A stretch of 64,000 nt of DNA from Neoarius graeffei (GCF_027579695.1 NC_083574.1:44718559-44782558), one strand, 5' to 3'. Positions 12,155 through 23,689 are shown, numbered from the stretch's first letter. The notes: a model not told the origin generated them from the letters alone. Translations and numbers: made by a program.

Positions 12155-12279
12155 AAGCAATATCACACGAGAGGGAGTGCTGTACTGAATATCAGCACGG
12201 CTCGGATTTGGTTGCTGTAGCTAATCACAGCTGTGCTGATATTCACTACAAAAGCACTCCCTCTCATATGATATTGCTT
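12155..12279. mobile_element. foldback MITE (about 125 bp)
   Basis: The left arm begins AAGCAATATCACACGAGAGG. The right arm, read on the other strand, begins AAGCAATATCATATGAGAGG. The arms are 44-47 bases and match apart from a few changes and a 3-base indel, with a 34-base centre. It lies one base from the TA used by the Tc1 element at 12283. Confidence 0.85.
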
Positions 12280-12282
12280 TTA

Positions 12283-13876
12283 CAGTGGTGCTTGAAAGTT
12301 TGTGAACCCTTTAGAATTTTCTATATTTCTGCATAAATATGCCCTAAAACATCACCAGATTTTCACACAAGTCCTAAAAGTAGATAAAGAGAACCCAGTT
12401 AAACAAATGAGACAAAAATATTATACTTGGTCATTTATTTATTGAGGAAAATGATCCAATATTACATATCTGTGAATGGCAAAAGTATATGAACCTCTAG
12501 GATTAGCAGTTAATTTGAAGGTGAAATTAGAGTCAGGTGTTTTCAATCAATGGGATGACAATCAGGTGTGAGTGGGCACCCTGTTTTATTTAAAGAACAG
12601 GGATCTATCAAAGTCTGATCTTCATAACATGTTTGTGGAAGTGTATCATGGCACGAACAAAGGAGATTTCTGAGGACCTCAGAAAAAGCATTGTTGATGC
12701 TCATCAGGCTGAAAAAGGTTACAAAACCATCTCAAAAGAGTTTGGACTTCACCAATCCACAGTCAGACAGATTGTATACAAATGGAGGAAATTCAAGACC
12801 ACTGTTACCCTCCCCAGGAGTGGTCGACCAACAAAGATCACTCCAAGAGCAAGGCGTGTAATAGTCAGCGAGGTCACAAAGGACCCCAGGGTAACTTCTA
12901 AGCAACTGAAGGCCTCTCTAACATTGGCTAATGTCAACGTTCATGAGTCCACCATCAGGAGAACACTGAACAACAATGGTGTGCATTGCAGGGTTGCAAG
13001 GAGAAAGCCACTGCTCTCCAAAAAGAACATTGCTGCTCGTCTGCAGTTTGCTCAAGATCACGTGGACAAGCCAGAGGGCTATTGGAGAAATGTTTTGTGG
13101 ACGGATGAGACCAAAATAGAACTTTTTGGTTTATGTTCAGAGAAAGGAAAACACTGTATTCCAGCATAAGAACCTTATCCCATCTGTGAAACATGGTGGT
13201 GGTAGTATCATGGTTTGGGCCTATTTTGCTGCATCTAGGCCAGGACGACTTGCCATTATTGATGGAACAATGAATTCTTAATTATACCAGCCAATTCTAA
13301 AGGAAAATGTCAGGACATCTGTCCGTGAACTGAATCTCAAGAGAAGGTGGGTCATGCAGCAAGACAACGACCCGAAGCACACAAGCCGTTCTACCAAAGA
13401 ATGGTTAAAGAAGAATAAAGTTAATGTTTTGGAATGGCCAAGTCAAAGTCCTGACCTTAATCCAATCGAAATGTTGTGGAAGGACCTGAAGCGAGCAGTT
13501 CATGTGAGGAAACCCACTAACATCCCAGAGTTGAAGCTGTTCTGTACGGAGGAATGGGCTAAAATTCCTCCAAGCTGGTGTGCAGGACTGATCAACAGTT
13601 ACGGCAAACGTTTAGTTGCAGTTATTGCTGCACAAGGGGGTCACACCAGATACTGAAAGCAAAGGTTCACATACTTTTGCCACTCACAGATATGTAATAT
13701 TGGATCATTTTCCTCAATAAATAAATGACCAAGTATAATATTTTTGTCTCATTTGTTTAACTGGGTTCTCTTTATCTACTTTTAGGACTTGTGTGAAAAT
13801 CTGACGATGATTTAGGTCATATTTATGCAGAAATATGGAAAATTCTAAAGGGTTCACAAACTTTCAAGCACCACTG
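12283..13876 (+). mobile_element. Tc1/mariner element, family 2, copy 1
   Basis: TA flanks at 12281-12282 and 13877-13878. The terminal motif is CAGTGGTGCTTGAAAGTTTG. Inverted termini extend about 215 bp to the inner motif TCACATACTTTTGCC. The size of 1,594 bp is normal for Tc1. The same family recurs in opposite orientation at 45629-47236. Confidence 0.96.
12648..13656 (+). pseudogene. Tc1 transposase, one 14-nt deletion and one nonsense codon
   Basis: ATG 12648 (MARTKEISEDLRKSIV) is the family start. The paired HTH region with GLHQSTVRQIVYKWRKF and the GRPTKI AT-hook-like motif are intact. The first catalytic Asp is in LWTDETKIELFG at about 13100. After that a 14-base deletion, judged against the sister copy at about 46370, shifts the frame near 13130. 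The downstream frame has TAA at 13279-13281 where the sister copy has GAA. The C-terminal part 13354-13656 retains QQDNDPKHT and [11 protein letters not shown], a DD34E arrangement. It cannot produce transposase without repair, but decay is light. Confidence 0.93.
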
Positions 13877-13878
13877 TA

Positions 13879-14800
13879 TATAACAAATTTATAAATCAGA
13901 AATTAATATCAATTAAGTGACATTTCACACACAATATGGCCCAATTATTTTTGCTCCTTAAGCTGAAATCGATCCCGAAGAAGCCATGTTCACTTCATAG
14001 CACGTTTGCTAGCTGGCTAGCTAGCTCACATTGATTTGTATATTCCTGTTAAAGCTAGATGGTCTTTCGATTTCATAAAATCGGTGAAATTTAGTTCCCT
14101 CTGAAATTTGGTTGTTGTGATACATGTTTATTTCTGCAATATCTCAAACAACAAAACAAAACAAACAAACAAACAAAAAACCCAGGCCATTCTGTGGCTT
14201 GGAAGTTATTTAATTTGAGGGGATTCCATAGCAAATAATGTGCATGAAATGTGCTCACTTTGCACAGTCAAGCAAACAGAGGAAGTCAGTGCGCGCATGC
14301 GCAAGTTTAGCTTCTTCTTCGTCTTCTTCTTCTTCTTTTGGGTTTTACAGCCGCTGGTATCCACAGTGTTGCATTACTGCCATCTACAGGTTTACCTTGA
14401 CTGCGCACTGACAGTTACATCATTCTGTCGCGAAACGAACAGCTGATCACACCAAGGTGCTCGCTGACCGCCGAGATTTATTAGTTTGGTCCTGCGTTTC
14501 CTTTCCTTCACAACATAGCATCTTTTCTTCTCGCTTTCCGTTACTGTAGTCGGTTTTTCACGTTTCATTCGCACACTCACGTCCTCCATTTTTCTCTCCT
14601 GTTTCAAATTTGTATCCCACAATGCCTTGCGTGAACAGGGAAAGCCGACCACACGATGCATGATGTAGTATCTTGAATTGGGTCATGGTGAAGCAGGAAA
14701 AAATAGCAGAGAATTTAGGGCCACGTGGCTATTCTATTAAAAAACAAACAAATAAAATTGGAAGTCTGTGATTCAAATTCAGTAGCTTTGTGTCCACTAA
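13879..14800. other. intergenic, no gene seen
   Basis: Contains (AAAC)n near 14152-14180 and a (TTC)n run near 14308-14338. No frame with recognisable content; the 89-residue reverse frame at 14392-14661 is low-complexity and basic. Confidence 0.4.
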
Positions 14801-15184
14801 GGGGCGGCACGGTGGTGTAGTGGTTAGCGCTGTCGCCTCACAGCAAGAAGGTCCTGGGTTCGAGCCCCGGGGCCGGCGAGGGCCTTTCTGTGCGGAGTTT
14901 GCATGTTCTCCCCGTGTCCGCGTGGGTTTCCTCCGGGTGCTCCGGTTTCCCCCACAGTCCAAAGACATGCAGGTTAGGTTAACTGGTGACTCTAAATTGA
15001 CCGTAGGTGTGAATGTGAGTGTGAATGGTTGTCTGTGTCTATGTGTCAGCCCTGTGATGACCTGGCGACTTGTCCAGGGTGTACCCCGCCTTTCGCCCGT
15101 AGTCAGCTGGGATAGGCTCCAGCTTGCCTGCGACCCTGTAGAAGGATAAAGCGGCTAGAGATAATGTGATGTGTGTGATGTGTG
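14801..15184 (+). mobile_element. SINE copy D, full length
   Basis: Head, core and L2-type tail are complete. The TSD is TGTGTCCACTAA (14789-14800 and 15185-15196). It faces copy E tail to tail. Confidence 0.95.
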
Positions 15185-15211
15185 TGTGTCCACTAAATAA
15201 AAATTACTGCG

Positions 15212-15578
15212 TCTCATCTCATCTCATTATCTCTAGCCGCTTTATCCTGTTCTACAGGGTCGCAGGCAAGCTGGAGCCTATCCCAGCTGACTACGGGCGA
15301 AAGGCGGGGTACACCCTGGACAAGTCGCCAGGTCATCACAGGGCTGACACATAGACACAGACAACCATTCACACTCACATTCACACCTACGGTCAATTTA
15401 GAGTCACCAGTTAACCTAACCTGCATGTCTTTGGACTGTGGAGGAAACCGGAGCACCCGAAAGAAACCCACGTGGACACGGGGAGAACATGCAAACTCCG
15501 CACAGAAAGGCCCTCACCGGCCATGGGGCTCGAACCCAGGACCTTCTTGCTGTGAGGCGACAGCGCTAACCACTACAT
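15212..15578 (-). mobile_element. SINE copy E, reverse, head slightly truncated
   Basis: Begins with the tail CTCATCTCATCTCATTATC and ends at CTAACCACTAC, short of the usual GTGCCGCCC. With copy D it forms a large inverted pair with a spacer of about 30-50 bases. Confidence 0.93.
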
Positions 15579-16772
15579 CTGACAAACTTTCATATTTTAA
15601 ATCAAAAGTTATATTCCTGAAAATGATCATTTGCCATATCTTCTGATGATGTCACTAACTTTGATGTAGTAACTGTTTTGAATTAGGAAGTGGAACTTTA
15701 TGTGGTGAAGACAGATGAACGGAGTAATAAACACAGTGAAACGTTCCACATGCCGCTCGACCAATCAAATTAGTGGATCAGAACTAACTGTTGTATAATG
15801 AATGTTCTATGATTTTGTGCTTGCTGAGACACTTTCTATAAACACAGCCTTCAGATGGTGTGGTTGCAATGTCAGTGTTTGGGACAGCAGGAAAACATCA
15901 TGATAAATCCATAACTTTCAGATATTGTGTGTGCATCTGCTCAAAACATCTGCCTGCCACATTAGCTCTTTTTTTTTTTTTTTGCTGTCAAAATCACTTT
16001 GGATCTGCAAGATACACAGGAGTATACAGATGCTGTGGAGGTCAAACATCCCTGTACATTCCCTGGCATGCATTAGGAGCACAACATGTATCTGATTATA
16101 ATATTTTTCAATTTGGGATAAACAGCATTGCATGCAGTGAGATTAGCAGTTATACATTTTTCTCTGAGTCACTAAGTCCTTCTTTGGGTCATACAGAAAA
16201 CACACAAATCACAGTGATGTTAGGGATACAAGTGTGTCTTTTATTATACAGTAGATTCATGAGTAGGAATCCCTTCATCCATTTTGTTCTTTTTCCTTCC
16301 CCCACATATCTACTGTATATATTTCTGGTGAACGGTTCTCAGACATATCTTGATTTATTACCCAGGCCTGAAAAATGCTATGAGAAAAGCCATGCAGCAT
16401 GACGGCTAGTTCTGTCTCTTCTGCTCCTTCCACCACACTTCTACAGGATGTACACACTCTCTGCCTCTCTCTCTTCCACGCCAGTGTGGAAAGATTGATG
16501 AGAAAATGCACATCATTGCAGTTATACAGTATATCTTCTTGGCAAGTCCAAAATTTCACTCAAGGCAAAGGAGAAGAACTCCAGCTTGATCCTTAATCCA
16601 GCTATTTCTTTCAGTCCTGCTTGCTGAGTGTTTAAGCCTCACATGAAACTTGGTGAACATTCCGTCCTGTTAATACGGCGTATTAGGCATGCAGAATTTT
16701 TTACTGGGTTGTGTGTCCACAAATCCCAAAAGACGTTAACATTTCTTTCTCAACAGTTCACACACTGCATGA
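15579..16772. other. intergenic, no gene seen
   Basis: A 180-codon frame (15860-16402) exists but includes a homopolymer-derived Phe run and no domain features. I treat it as chance. Confidence 0.45.
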
Positions 16773-17499
16773 TTAACAGTTATTTCACGAAATCGAGTCG
16801 TACATGAGCTGATAACCGACAAGACACGTAGCGCCGAGTCGGCTATAAGCCATGTACGACGAGATTGAGTGGAATAACTGTTTTATTCTATCCACTTTCA
16901 CTGCATTTTGAGAAACGGAGCATTTTTATTTTTGTTTTGCAAATTTGATAAATAAAAACTTTTTCCGACAAAATAATTTCCGCTTAGAATGTAAACAAAC
17001 TGGCGAAATGACGGTAGCAATTTGTGAAAAATGCTATCATAATAATTATTGAAAAATGTAAAAAAAGAAAGAGCCGTTCTTACTATCAAATACTTTTATT
17101 CCATATTTTGTTGCTTTTTTGGGGTATTTTTTGGGGTTTTGTTTTCGAGGTTTTATTTCACCCTCAGCTGGTTCAGCAACACACTCTGCCATTTTGTTTT
17201 TCTTCTTCTTTAGGGTTTTTTAGTGGTTGGCAAACCAACTTAAAGGTGCATTACTGCCACCGACTGGGCTGGAGTGTGGAACAGGCGATATCGTGTGTGT
17301 GTGTGTGGGGGGGGGGGACTATATTCTTTTAGCTATTTCTGTTTCTTTTAAATACTTGATAACAAAGTGATATATCTGACGTGATGCGCTCCGCTATTTT
17401 GTTTTTCTCTACTTACGGTATATGAGCCGATAGCCTAGTAGTAGAGTAACCAATCAGAGCGCGCGATTGCTCATATCCAGTGAATGTAGATAGAATAAT
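16773..17499. mobile_element. probable foldback MITE with second inverted pair
   Basis: 16773-16820 and 16838-16882 form an imperfect hairpin (AACAGTTATTTCAC against AACAGTTATTCCAC; both carry GTCGTACATG) with a 17-base loop. A further inverted pair, TTATTCTATCCACTTTCACTG (16882-16902) against its counterpart at 17477-17499, closes the whole segment. No protein. The interior has an AACCAATCAGAGCGCGC motif also typical of the fragment at the window's end. Confidence 0.65.
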
Positions 17500-17763
17500 G
17501 CTGGATATAATCAGGAGGAAGCTCAGTGCCAGGTAGCCCACACAATTTCATGGACTCTATCAGGCTCACACAGAGAACAGAGCAAGCACATCCACAAATG
17601 GCCACTTTATTTACAATAAAAACTTAATTGTCAGAAAGCTCATCTTCTTAGCTTCTGCTTTATGGGTTACAAGATAGAAAGAACTCCTTATGGCTAGTTG
17701 TCATAACTGTGCTGTATAGTCCAGCCCTGCTTCATCATTTAATGTGAAGGATTTTGTAAAGAG

Positions 17764-18141
17764 GGTGGCATGGTGGTGTAGTGGTTAGCGCTGTCACCTC
17801 ACAGCAAGAAGGTCCGGGTTCGAGCCCCGTGGCCGGCGAGGGCCTTTCTGTGCGGAGTTTGCATGTTCTCCCCGTGTCCGCGTGGGTTTCCTCCGGGTGC
17901 TCCGGTTTCCCCCACAGTCCAAAGACATGCAGGTTAGGTTAACTGGTGACTCTAAATTGACCGTAGGTGTGAATGTGAGTGTGAATGGTTGTCTGTGTCT
18001 ATGTGTCAGCCCTGTGATGACCTGGCAACTTGTCCAGGGTGTACCCCGCCTTTCGCCCGTAGTCAGCTGGGATAGGCTCCAGCTTGCCTGCGACCCTGTA
18101 GAACAGGATAAAGCGGCTAGAGATAATGAGATGAGATGAGA
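17764..18141 (+). mobile_element. SINE copy F, full length
   Basis: TSD GATTTTGTAAAGAG (17750-17763 and 18142-18155), 14 of 14 identical, indicating a young insertion. L2-type GATGAGATGAG tail. Confidence 0.96.
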
Positions 18142-18238
18142 GATTTTGTAAAGAGCCAGAAAGAAAAAAGAAGGAAAGTTGATATTTTTATTAGGGAAGA
18201 ATGGATAAATTCATTCTTGGCACTAGCGCTTGTTAAAA

Positions 18239-18272
18239 GTGTGTGTGTGTGTGTGTGTATGTGTGTGTGTGT
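18239..18272. repeat. (GT)n microsatellite
   Basis: About 16 GT units with one TAT interruption. Confidence 0.97.
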
Positions 18273-18398
18273 CAGCATGGTAAAGCTGTGCATCATCACA
18301 TACGCTGTGCCTCTTTAGCCTCAATTGTGCTCGCGTGAGCTAAAAAGCAGATGTCAAAACAAGTTCCCACTTTGAGAGTCTGATAACACTATAGGTTA

Positions 18399-18401
<3 letters not shown>

Positions 18402-18461
<60 letters not shown>
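18402..18461. repeat. (CA)n microsatellite
   Basis: About 30 uninterrupted CA units. The GT run 130 bases upstream is its complement, so the two could pair. Confidence 0.98.
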
Positions 18462-18462
<1 letters not shown>

Positions 18463-18583
18463 TTACACTTTCTACATACAGTATTCTGTAAATTCAACTG
18501 GAACTAGGGTAATTGAACCCACCATGAAGGCTTTTGTGAATTATTTCAGCCTTCCAGTTCTGAGCCCATTAAACTGACAAGTA

Positions 18584-20050
18584 CAGGCAAGTCCAGAATT
18601 ATTGGCACACATCATGAAAATGAGGAAAACATTACATACAGCAATTAAAAAAAAATTCCACTCAAATAACTAGAGAAACAATTACCATTTCCTTTAACAA
18701 ACAGTCTTCTCACAAGAACTCCTTTATTTAGAGTAATATTATTTTCTCTTAAAACTTATGTTGAACTATTATTACTGAGACTACTAAAATAAAATGTGTG
18801 CTAGTTTTAATTACTCTTATTTTCCAGAACTTTTGTTACCTTTGACCATTTTTTTGAGCACAAATATGAGCTTACAGTCCTTACATCCATCACCGCTTAA
18901 CACAAAAGAGACAGATGGTAAATGAAGCAATGGGTATAAAAAATACAAAAGCAGCTAAAATTACTGATAAACGCAGTCAGGGCCATAACAAAAAAGTTAA
19001 AAAATCTGGAACAGTTACAGCATTGCCAGAAATAAAACCCTTGCACAAGAAAACCGTTTCGGAGCTAACCTTTCCCTATTGGTCCAGAGGTTCTTGTAGC
19101 AAGTGATAGCATCAAGAGTTCTGCTAATTATTAGGATAATTTAAGTCGAAACCTTGTTGCCTCTGCTAGGAGGTAGTCATTTGGCCGTAGATAGAGTGTT
19201 TAACAGGGTGATGAGACAAATCAACACAGAAATGGTTAAACACAAAATCAGTGTTTTGCAATGGCCACCTTAATTTCCAGATTTGATCTGCATGAAGTCC
19301 ATATGTGAAAACCTGAGAATATCAAGGAACTTTCATGAAGATGTTCTTTATGTAAGAGTGGATCAAGGTATTGCTGTAAGCGTCTGCAACTTTAGACAGT
19401 ACAGGAAGAAGCTTATCGATAATATTCTCTCCAAGTGATACAGACACCATAATTGTGGGGTGTCAATAATTTTGGAAAGCAGGTTTTATTATTCTCATCT
19501 CATCTCATTATCTCTAGCCGCTTTATCCTTCTACAGGGTCGCAGGCAAGCTGGAGCCTATCCCAGCTGACTACGGGTGAAAGGCGGGGTACACCCTGGAC
19601 AAGTCGCCAGGTCATCACAGGGCTGACACGTAGACACAGACAACCATTCACACTCACATTCACACCTACGGTCAATTTAGAGTCACCAGTTAACCTAACC
19701 TGCATGTCTTTGGCCTGTGGGGGAAACCGGAGCACCCAGAGGAAACCCACGCGGACACGGGGAGAACATGCAAACTCCACACAGAAAGGCCCTCGCCGGC
19801 CCCGGGGCTCGAACCCAGGACCTTCTTGCTGTGAGGCGACAGCGCTAACCACTACACCACCGTGCCGCCCGGTTTTATTATTATTATTTTTAATTTAAAA
19901 AATATATATAATAAGTTTTACTCTAGAAAATGTCAAGAAATGTTCTTGAAATACTTCATTCTTAAAATATCTGACCATGCACATTGATTTTATACAAAAA
20001 GGTTTTTTTTTTTTTTTGCTCATTTTCATGAGACAATAATTACAGAGTCA
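18584..20050 (+). mobile_element. decayed Tc1-like element carrying a SINE
   Basis: The left end is CAGGCAAGTCCAGAATTATTGG. The right end, read on the other strand, gives TGTAATTATTGTCTC followed by ATGAAAATGAG, which matches the left end's ATCATGAAAATGAG. The interior near 19255-19440 keeps faint transposase traces (VLQWPP...PDLICMKSICENLRIS). SINE copy G is nested near its right end. Confidence 0.6.
19494..19870 (-). mobile_element. SINE copy G, full length
   Basis: TSD GGTTTTATTATT (19482-19493 and 19871-19882). It is inserted in the decayed Tc1-like element. Confidence 0.96.
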
Positions 20051-20097
20051 ACTGAATCAGTAGAAATGCATAAAATAAATAAATGCTTGACCCTGAC

Positions 20098-20208
20098 CTT
20101 CTGGCTGAGTCCTCTCCTCCTGAGTCTGCGTTTGCTCTCTGTGCCGGTGACAAGCAGCAGCAGACAGATGATCAGAGCGAGCCGGCTCGGGATCCGAGTG
20201 CCTGCCAT
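20098..20208 (-). CDS. candidate first coding exon of a secreted protein
   Basis: On the minus strand ATG 20208 sits in a strong start context (GGGCCATGG). It opens 37 codons: MAGTRIPSRLALIICLLLLV, then TGTESKRRLRRRGLSQK. This has a short basic start, an 11-13 residue hydrophobic core, a small-residue cleavage zone (VTGTES) and then a very basic patch, the classic layout of a signal peptide with the start of a mature secreted protein. The frame reaches a splice-donor match, CAGAAG|GTCAGG, at 20098/20097 in phase 0. Further exons would lie at lower coordinates, but I find none here. Read-through continues only 22 codons. I do not recognise the family. It could also be chance or a short upstream frame; the start context, hydrophobic profile and donor together make it worth annotating. 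Confidence 0.45.
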
Positions 20209-22003
20209 GGCCCTTCTCCTTCACTCGCTCCTCTCTTTTCTTTCCTTTCTCCTCTTCTTGTTCTCCTCTCGACTCCCACACTTTGAACGCAGTTTCGTCC
20301 TGCCTTCTAGACTCTTGACAATTTTTTTTCCGTCTGTGTGTGTGTTTACACTGTGGTTTCCTTTTGGAGTTTGTGTGTAAGTGAGCGTGTCAGTGAATGC
20401 GTGTATTTCCTTGTGGTTGCCCCACAGCCTGAGAGCCGGTGCTGGCTTGAGGTCTCTGTCCTTGTGCACTTACACGAACTCACTCGTACAGAAGAGTGCT
20501 TTACATGTAGGAGGACAAACTAGATGGAAGGTGAGAGGAGAAGCAGTGTAAGGCGGGAGAAAAAAGGGAGGGAAAGTAAGAGGATTAGAGAAAAAGAGAG
20601 GGAAGAATGAGGCAGCTGTTAGTGTGTTGGATATTCTGAGGAGGGGGTTAAGCATGTCTGCTGGCATAACACGCACATGGTTCTTTCATGTGGAGAGAGA
20701 GAGAGAGAGAGAGGCCTGCATTATGAGATATGGATAATGTGAGGGGAAAAGTGTATACTTTTGAGAGTCTTCATCTTCTAAATCCAAACAATGTGTGTGT
20801 TTAAGGAGTGCAGCCCTTAGTTACAGCGAATTATCTCTAATGTCAGAGTAAATCTCCTAAATTTTCATATGGGGTATGCACGATGTGTGTTAAACTACAG
20901 AAAAGAGGCCACTTGGCTTTGAACATAAATGTTCAGCCTTAAAGTAGGGCACCCCCCTCTGTGCCTCAGTCCCTATGAAACACTTTGAAAGTGTGAAAAG
21001 GGGAAAAAAGACAGCTCAAATCACTGTCATTATCCCTTTTCACGTCACAGAGACATGGCCAAGCTGAGATATAAGTGAGATTTCGGGTAAAAAAAAAAAA
21101 GAGTGAAGATGCAAGAAAAGAGCTGACAGGTGATGTATATTACACTCACTGTGGAGAAGCTTGACCATGAGCGTGTCTTTTCAAAATGAGCATTTCGAAC
21201 AAATCGCACTACATGGTTACTGACAATAGCCTTTCCAAAAGTGATCAGAGAAGACAGATCAATTCAATTTTGCTTTAATTAGCATTTGGAAAAATGACAA
21301 GTTTTGAATTGCTCTTGCTGAACACTCTTTTTTTCATTGCACATACAAGAAAAGGGCTCAAGAAACAAACTTGTTTGCGAACCTCACATAGTGAATATGT
21401 ATTTTTGTTCGACGTGGTAATTTGAAATTGTTACTAGGAAGAATGGAAAAAATAAGTGCACCCAAACCAAACAAATTAAACTGTATGATTATTCATGTTG
21501 TGGTATTGATTAGTAATGGTTAGTATTATCAATAATGAATAAAATGGCTGTTTTGTCAGAAGAATGGGTGTGTCTTTGCTCTCAGAGAAATTCCCAGGCT
21601 TTTATCATGCTGGTGCTCCAACTGGACTCAACCACATGTTGCTGGGTGGAGCAGATGCCTTGATCAGGTCAGCCTTTTACTCAGTATGATGATGGTAATA
21701 AATACAAACTCATTAGCATTGATGTGTTCATACTGGCTGGTTTGAATATGGAGATGTGAAGGCTCAATGGTTTTCTGTGAATTCCAGCACACCCTTTTTT
21801 TCTGCTCTGAAGAGTTAGCAACATCTGCTGAGCAGAAGTGAACCATATGACCATGAAAGTTGGCATGAAATGTGAGCCATACGAATATAATTGGTGGCAT
21901 GAATGTTTAAGTGGTATATTATGTCTATAAATCATTTTCTCATTCCGTTTGTGTGGGGAAAGAGCATGTGTGTAAACATACAGTATATTATATAAAAATA
22001 GAT
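20209..22003. other. intergenic; possible promoter and 5' UTR of the minus-strand exon
   Basis: On the minus strand 20209-20300 is purine-rich (GAAAGAAAAGAGAGGAGCG), which would suit a 5' UTR. A (GA)n run lies at 20692-20712. No TATA box or CpG cluster is clear. From 20715 to 22003 I see no gene or known repeat. Confidence 0.35.
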
Positions 22004-22377
22004 CCATCCATCCATGATCTGTAGCCGCTTATCCTGTTCTACAGGGTGGCAGGCAAGCTGGAGCTTATCCCAGCTGACTACGGGCGAAAGGCGGGGTTCA
22101 CCCTGGACAAGTCAACAGGTCATCACAGGGCTGACACATAGAGACAAACAACCATTCACACTCACATTCACACCTACGGTCAATTTAGAGCCACCAGTTA
22201 ACCTAACCTGCATGTCTTTGGACTGTGGGGGAAACTGGAGCACCCGGAGGAAACCCACGCGGACACGGGGAGAACATGCAAACTCCACACAGAAAGGCCC
22301 TCACCAGCCACTGGGCTCGAACCCGGACCTTCTTGCTGTGAGGCGACAGTGCTAACCACTACACCACCGTGCCACCC
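22004..22377 (-). mobile_element. SINE copy H, full length
   Basis: TSD ATAAAAATAGAT (21992-22003 and 22378-22389). The tail is the ATCCATCCATCC form rather than ATGAGATGAG. Confidence 0.95.
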
Positions 22378-22524
22378 ATAAAAATAGATATTATTTTTAA
22401 TACTATTATATAATTTCATTGTTTTTGGAAGCATCTTTGCTTTGCACTTTATAGGGTTTCTTTACATGTGCAGCAGCTAATAAAGTAAGCAGTCTTATAT
22501 AGGACACTTTACTGTACTTGTATA

Positions 22525-22759
22525 CACTGTAAAACATTTCAAATTGGTTTAACTTGGAAATGCAAGTTCACTCAATTTGACGATTATCTTTGTTTCAACT
22601 CAGAAAACGTCTCAATTAGTCAAGACAACTAAGTAATTCAAGTCTAACCTTTGAAAACTTGCACAGATTAGTTCAAATTAAAACACTTTTCAGAGCTCAT
22701 TGAGTTAAAGAGAAAAAGTAAGTGGACATAACTAAACAAGGCTGAAATGTTTTACAGTG
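22525..22759. mobile_element. TA-flanked MITE, 235 bp
   Basis: Perfect 16-base inverted ends CACTGTAAAACATTTC / GAAATGTTTTACAGTG with TA on each side. No coding capacity. A Tc1/mariner-type MITE is the natural reading of a TA target. Confidence 0.88.
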
Positions 22760-22934
22760 TATTAAATCTACTGAGGTAACATGGCAATTATTTTTAATAA
22801 GATATACTGAAGCCATGAGATAATATTTTGAGGCTTATATTTTATATTATATATTATTTCTTTACAGTAGTCAACACCAGACTTGAAAAGAGATACCTGC
22901 TGTGTTAATGTATGATTACCATCACCAACTTTGT

Positions 22935-23271
22935 TGGAGGAGGTTATTTTTTCGCCTCCATTTGTTTGTTTGTTTGCTTGTTCCCAACATAACTCAAAAA
23001 GTAGTGAACGGATTTTGATGAAATTTGGAGGAGTGGTGGGCCAGAGGCCAAGGAACAAAGGATTAGATTTTGATGCAAATTTTGATTGACATGTATGTGG
23101 ATCCAAGACTTTTTTTGTCTGTTCCCAACAAAACTCAAAAAGTAGTGAACAGGTTTTGATGAAATTTGGTGGACAGCTTTAGTATTATTCTAGGTTCAAG
23201 TGATTGGATTTTGATGTTGATAATATGTGGCTTGGTGGAGGTATGCACTCTATCGAGTGTCCTTCTAGTCT
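22935..23271 (-). repeat. ACCTC-bounded repeat, diverged copy
   Basis: The reverse strand begins ACTAGAAGGACACTC and continues ACCTCCACCAAGCC; the other end is AGGAGGTTATTTTTTCGCC. It is related to the copies at 24150 and 63079. Internally it holds two copies of CTCAAAAAGTAGTGAAC followed by TTTTGATGAAATTTGG (near 22991 and 23131). Confidence 0.7.
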
Positions 23272-23276
23272 TTACT

Positions 23277-23689
23277 TGAGCGGCATGGTGGTGTATTGGT
23301 TAACATTGTCGCCTAACAGCAAGAAGGTTCTGGGTTTGAGCTCAGCGGCTGATGGGGCCCTTTCTGTGTAGAGTTTGCATGTTCTCCCCATGTCTGTGTG
23401 GGTTTCCTTCAGGTGCTCTGGTTTCCCCCACAGTCCAAAGACATGCGGTTAGGTTAACATGGGGTGGCCTTGGGCTGAAGTGCCCTTGAGCAAGACACCT
23501 AACCCTCAACTGCTCCCCAGGTGCTGTAGCATAGCTGTCCACTGCTCTGGGTATGTGTGTGTGCTCATTGCTCACTTGTGTGTGCATGTGTGTGTTCACT
23601 GCTTCAGATGGGTTAAATGCAGAAAGGAATTTCACTGTGCTTAAGTGTACATGTGATAAATAAAGTTGTTGTTCTTCTTCTTCTTCTTC
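23277..23689 (+). mobile_element. SINE copy I, alternative 3' domain (type 3, TTC tail)
   Basis: The standard head and core switch after GGTTAGGTTAACATGG to a third 3' domain: GTGCCCTTGAGCAAG, TGCTTCAGATGGGTTAAATG, AATTTCACTGTGCTTAAGTG, GATAAATAAAG, ending in (TTC)n. Related copies are at 37578-37841 and, in reverse, at 50233-50586. Confidence 0.88.

Noticed and set aside
14811..14875. tRNA gene at the start of SINE copies (A and B boxes)
   Set aside because: The A box TAGTGGTTAGC and B box GGTTCGAGCCCC recur in over 20 copies attached to the same SINE body. They are SINE promoters, not tRNA genes.
14790..15149. 119-codon frame (and many similar frames in both directions over SINE copies)
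   Set aside because: The same peptide recurs wherever the SINE occurs and breaks off at its ends. It is translation of a non-coding repeat.
15860..16402. 180-codon open frame
   Set aside because: It contains a homopolymer-derived Phe run, has no domain, no splice context and no codon bias that I can see. Chance is the better explanation.
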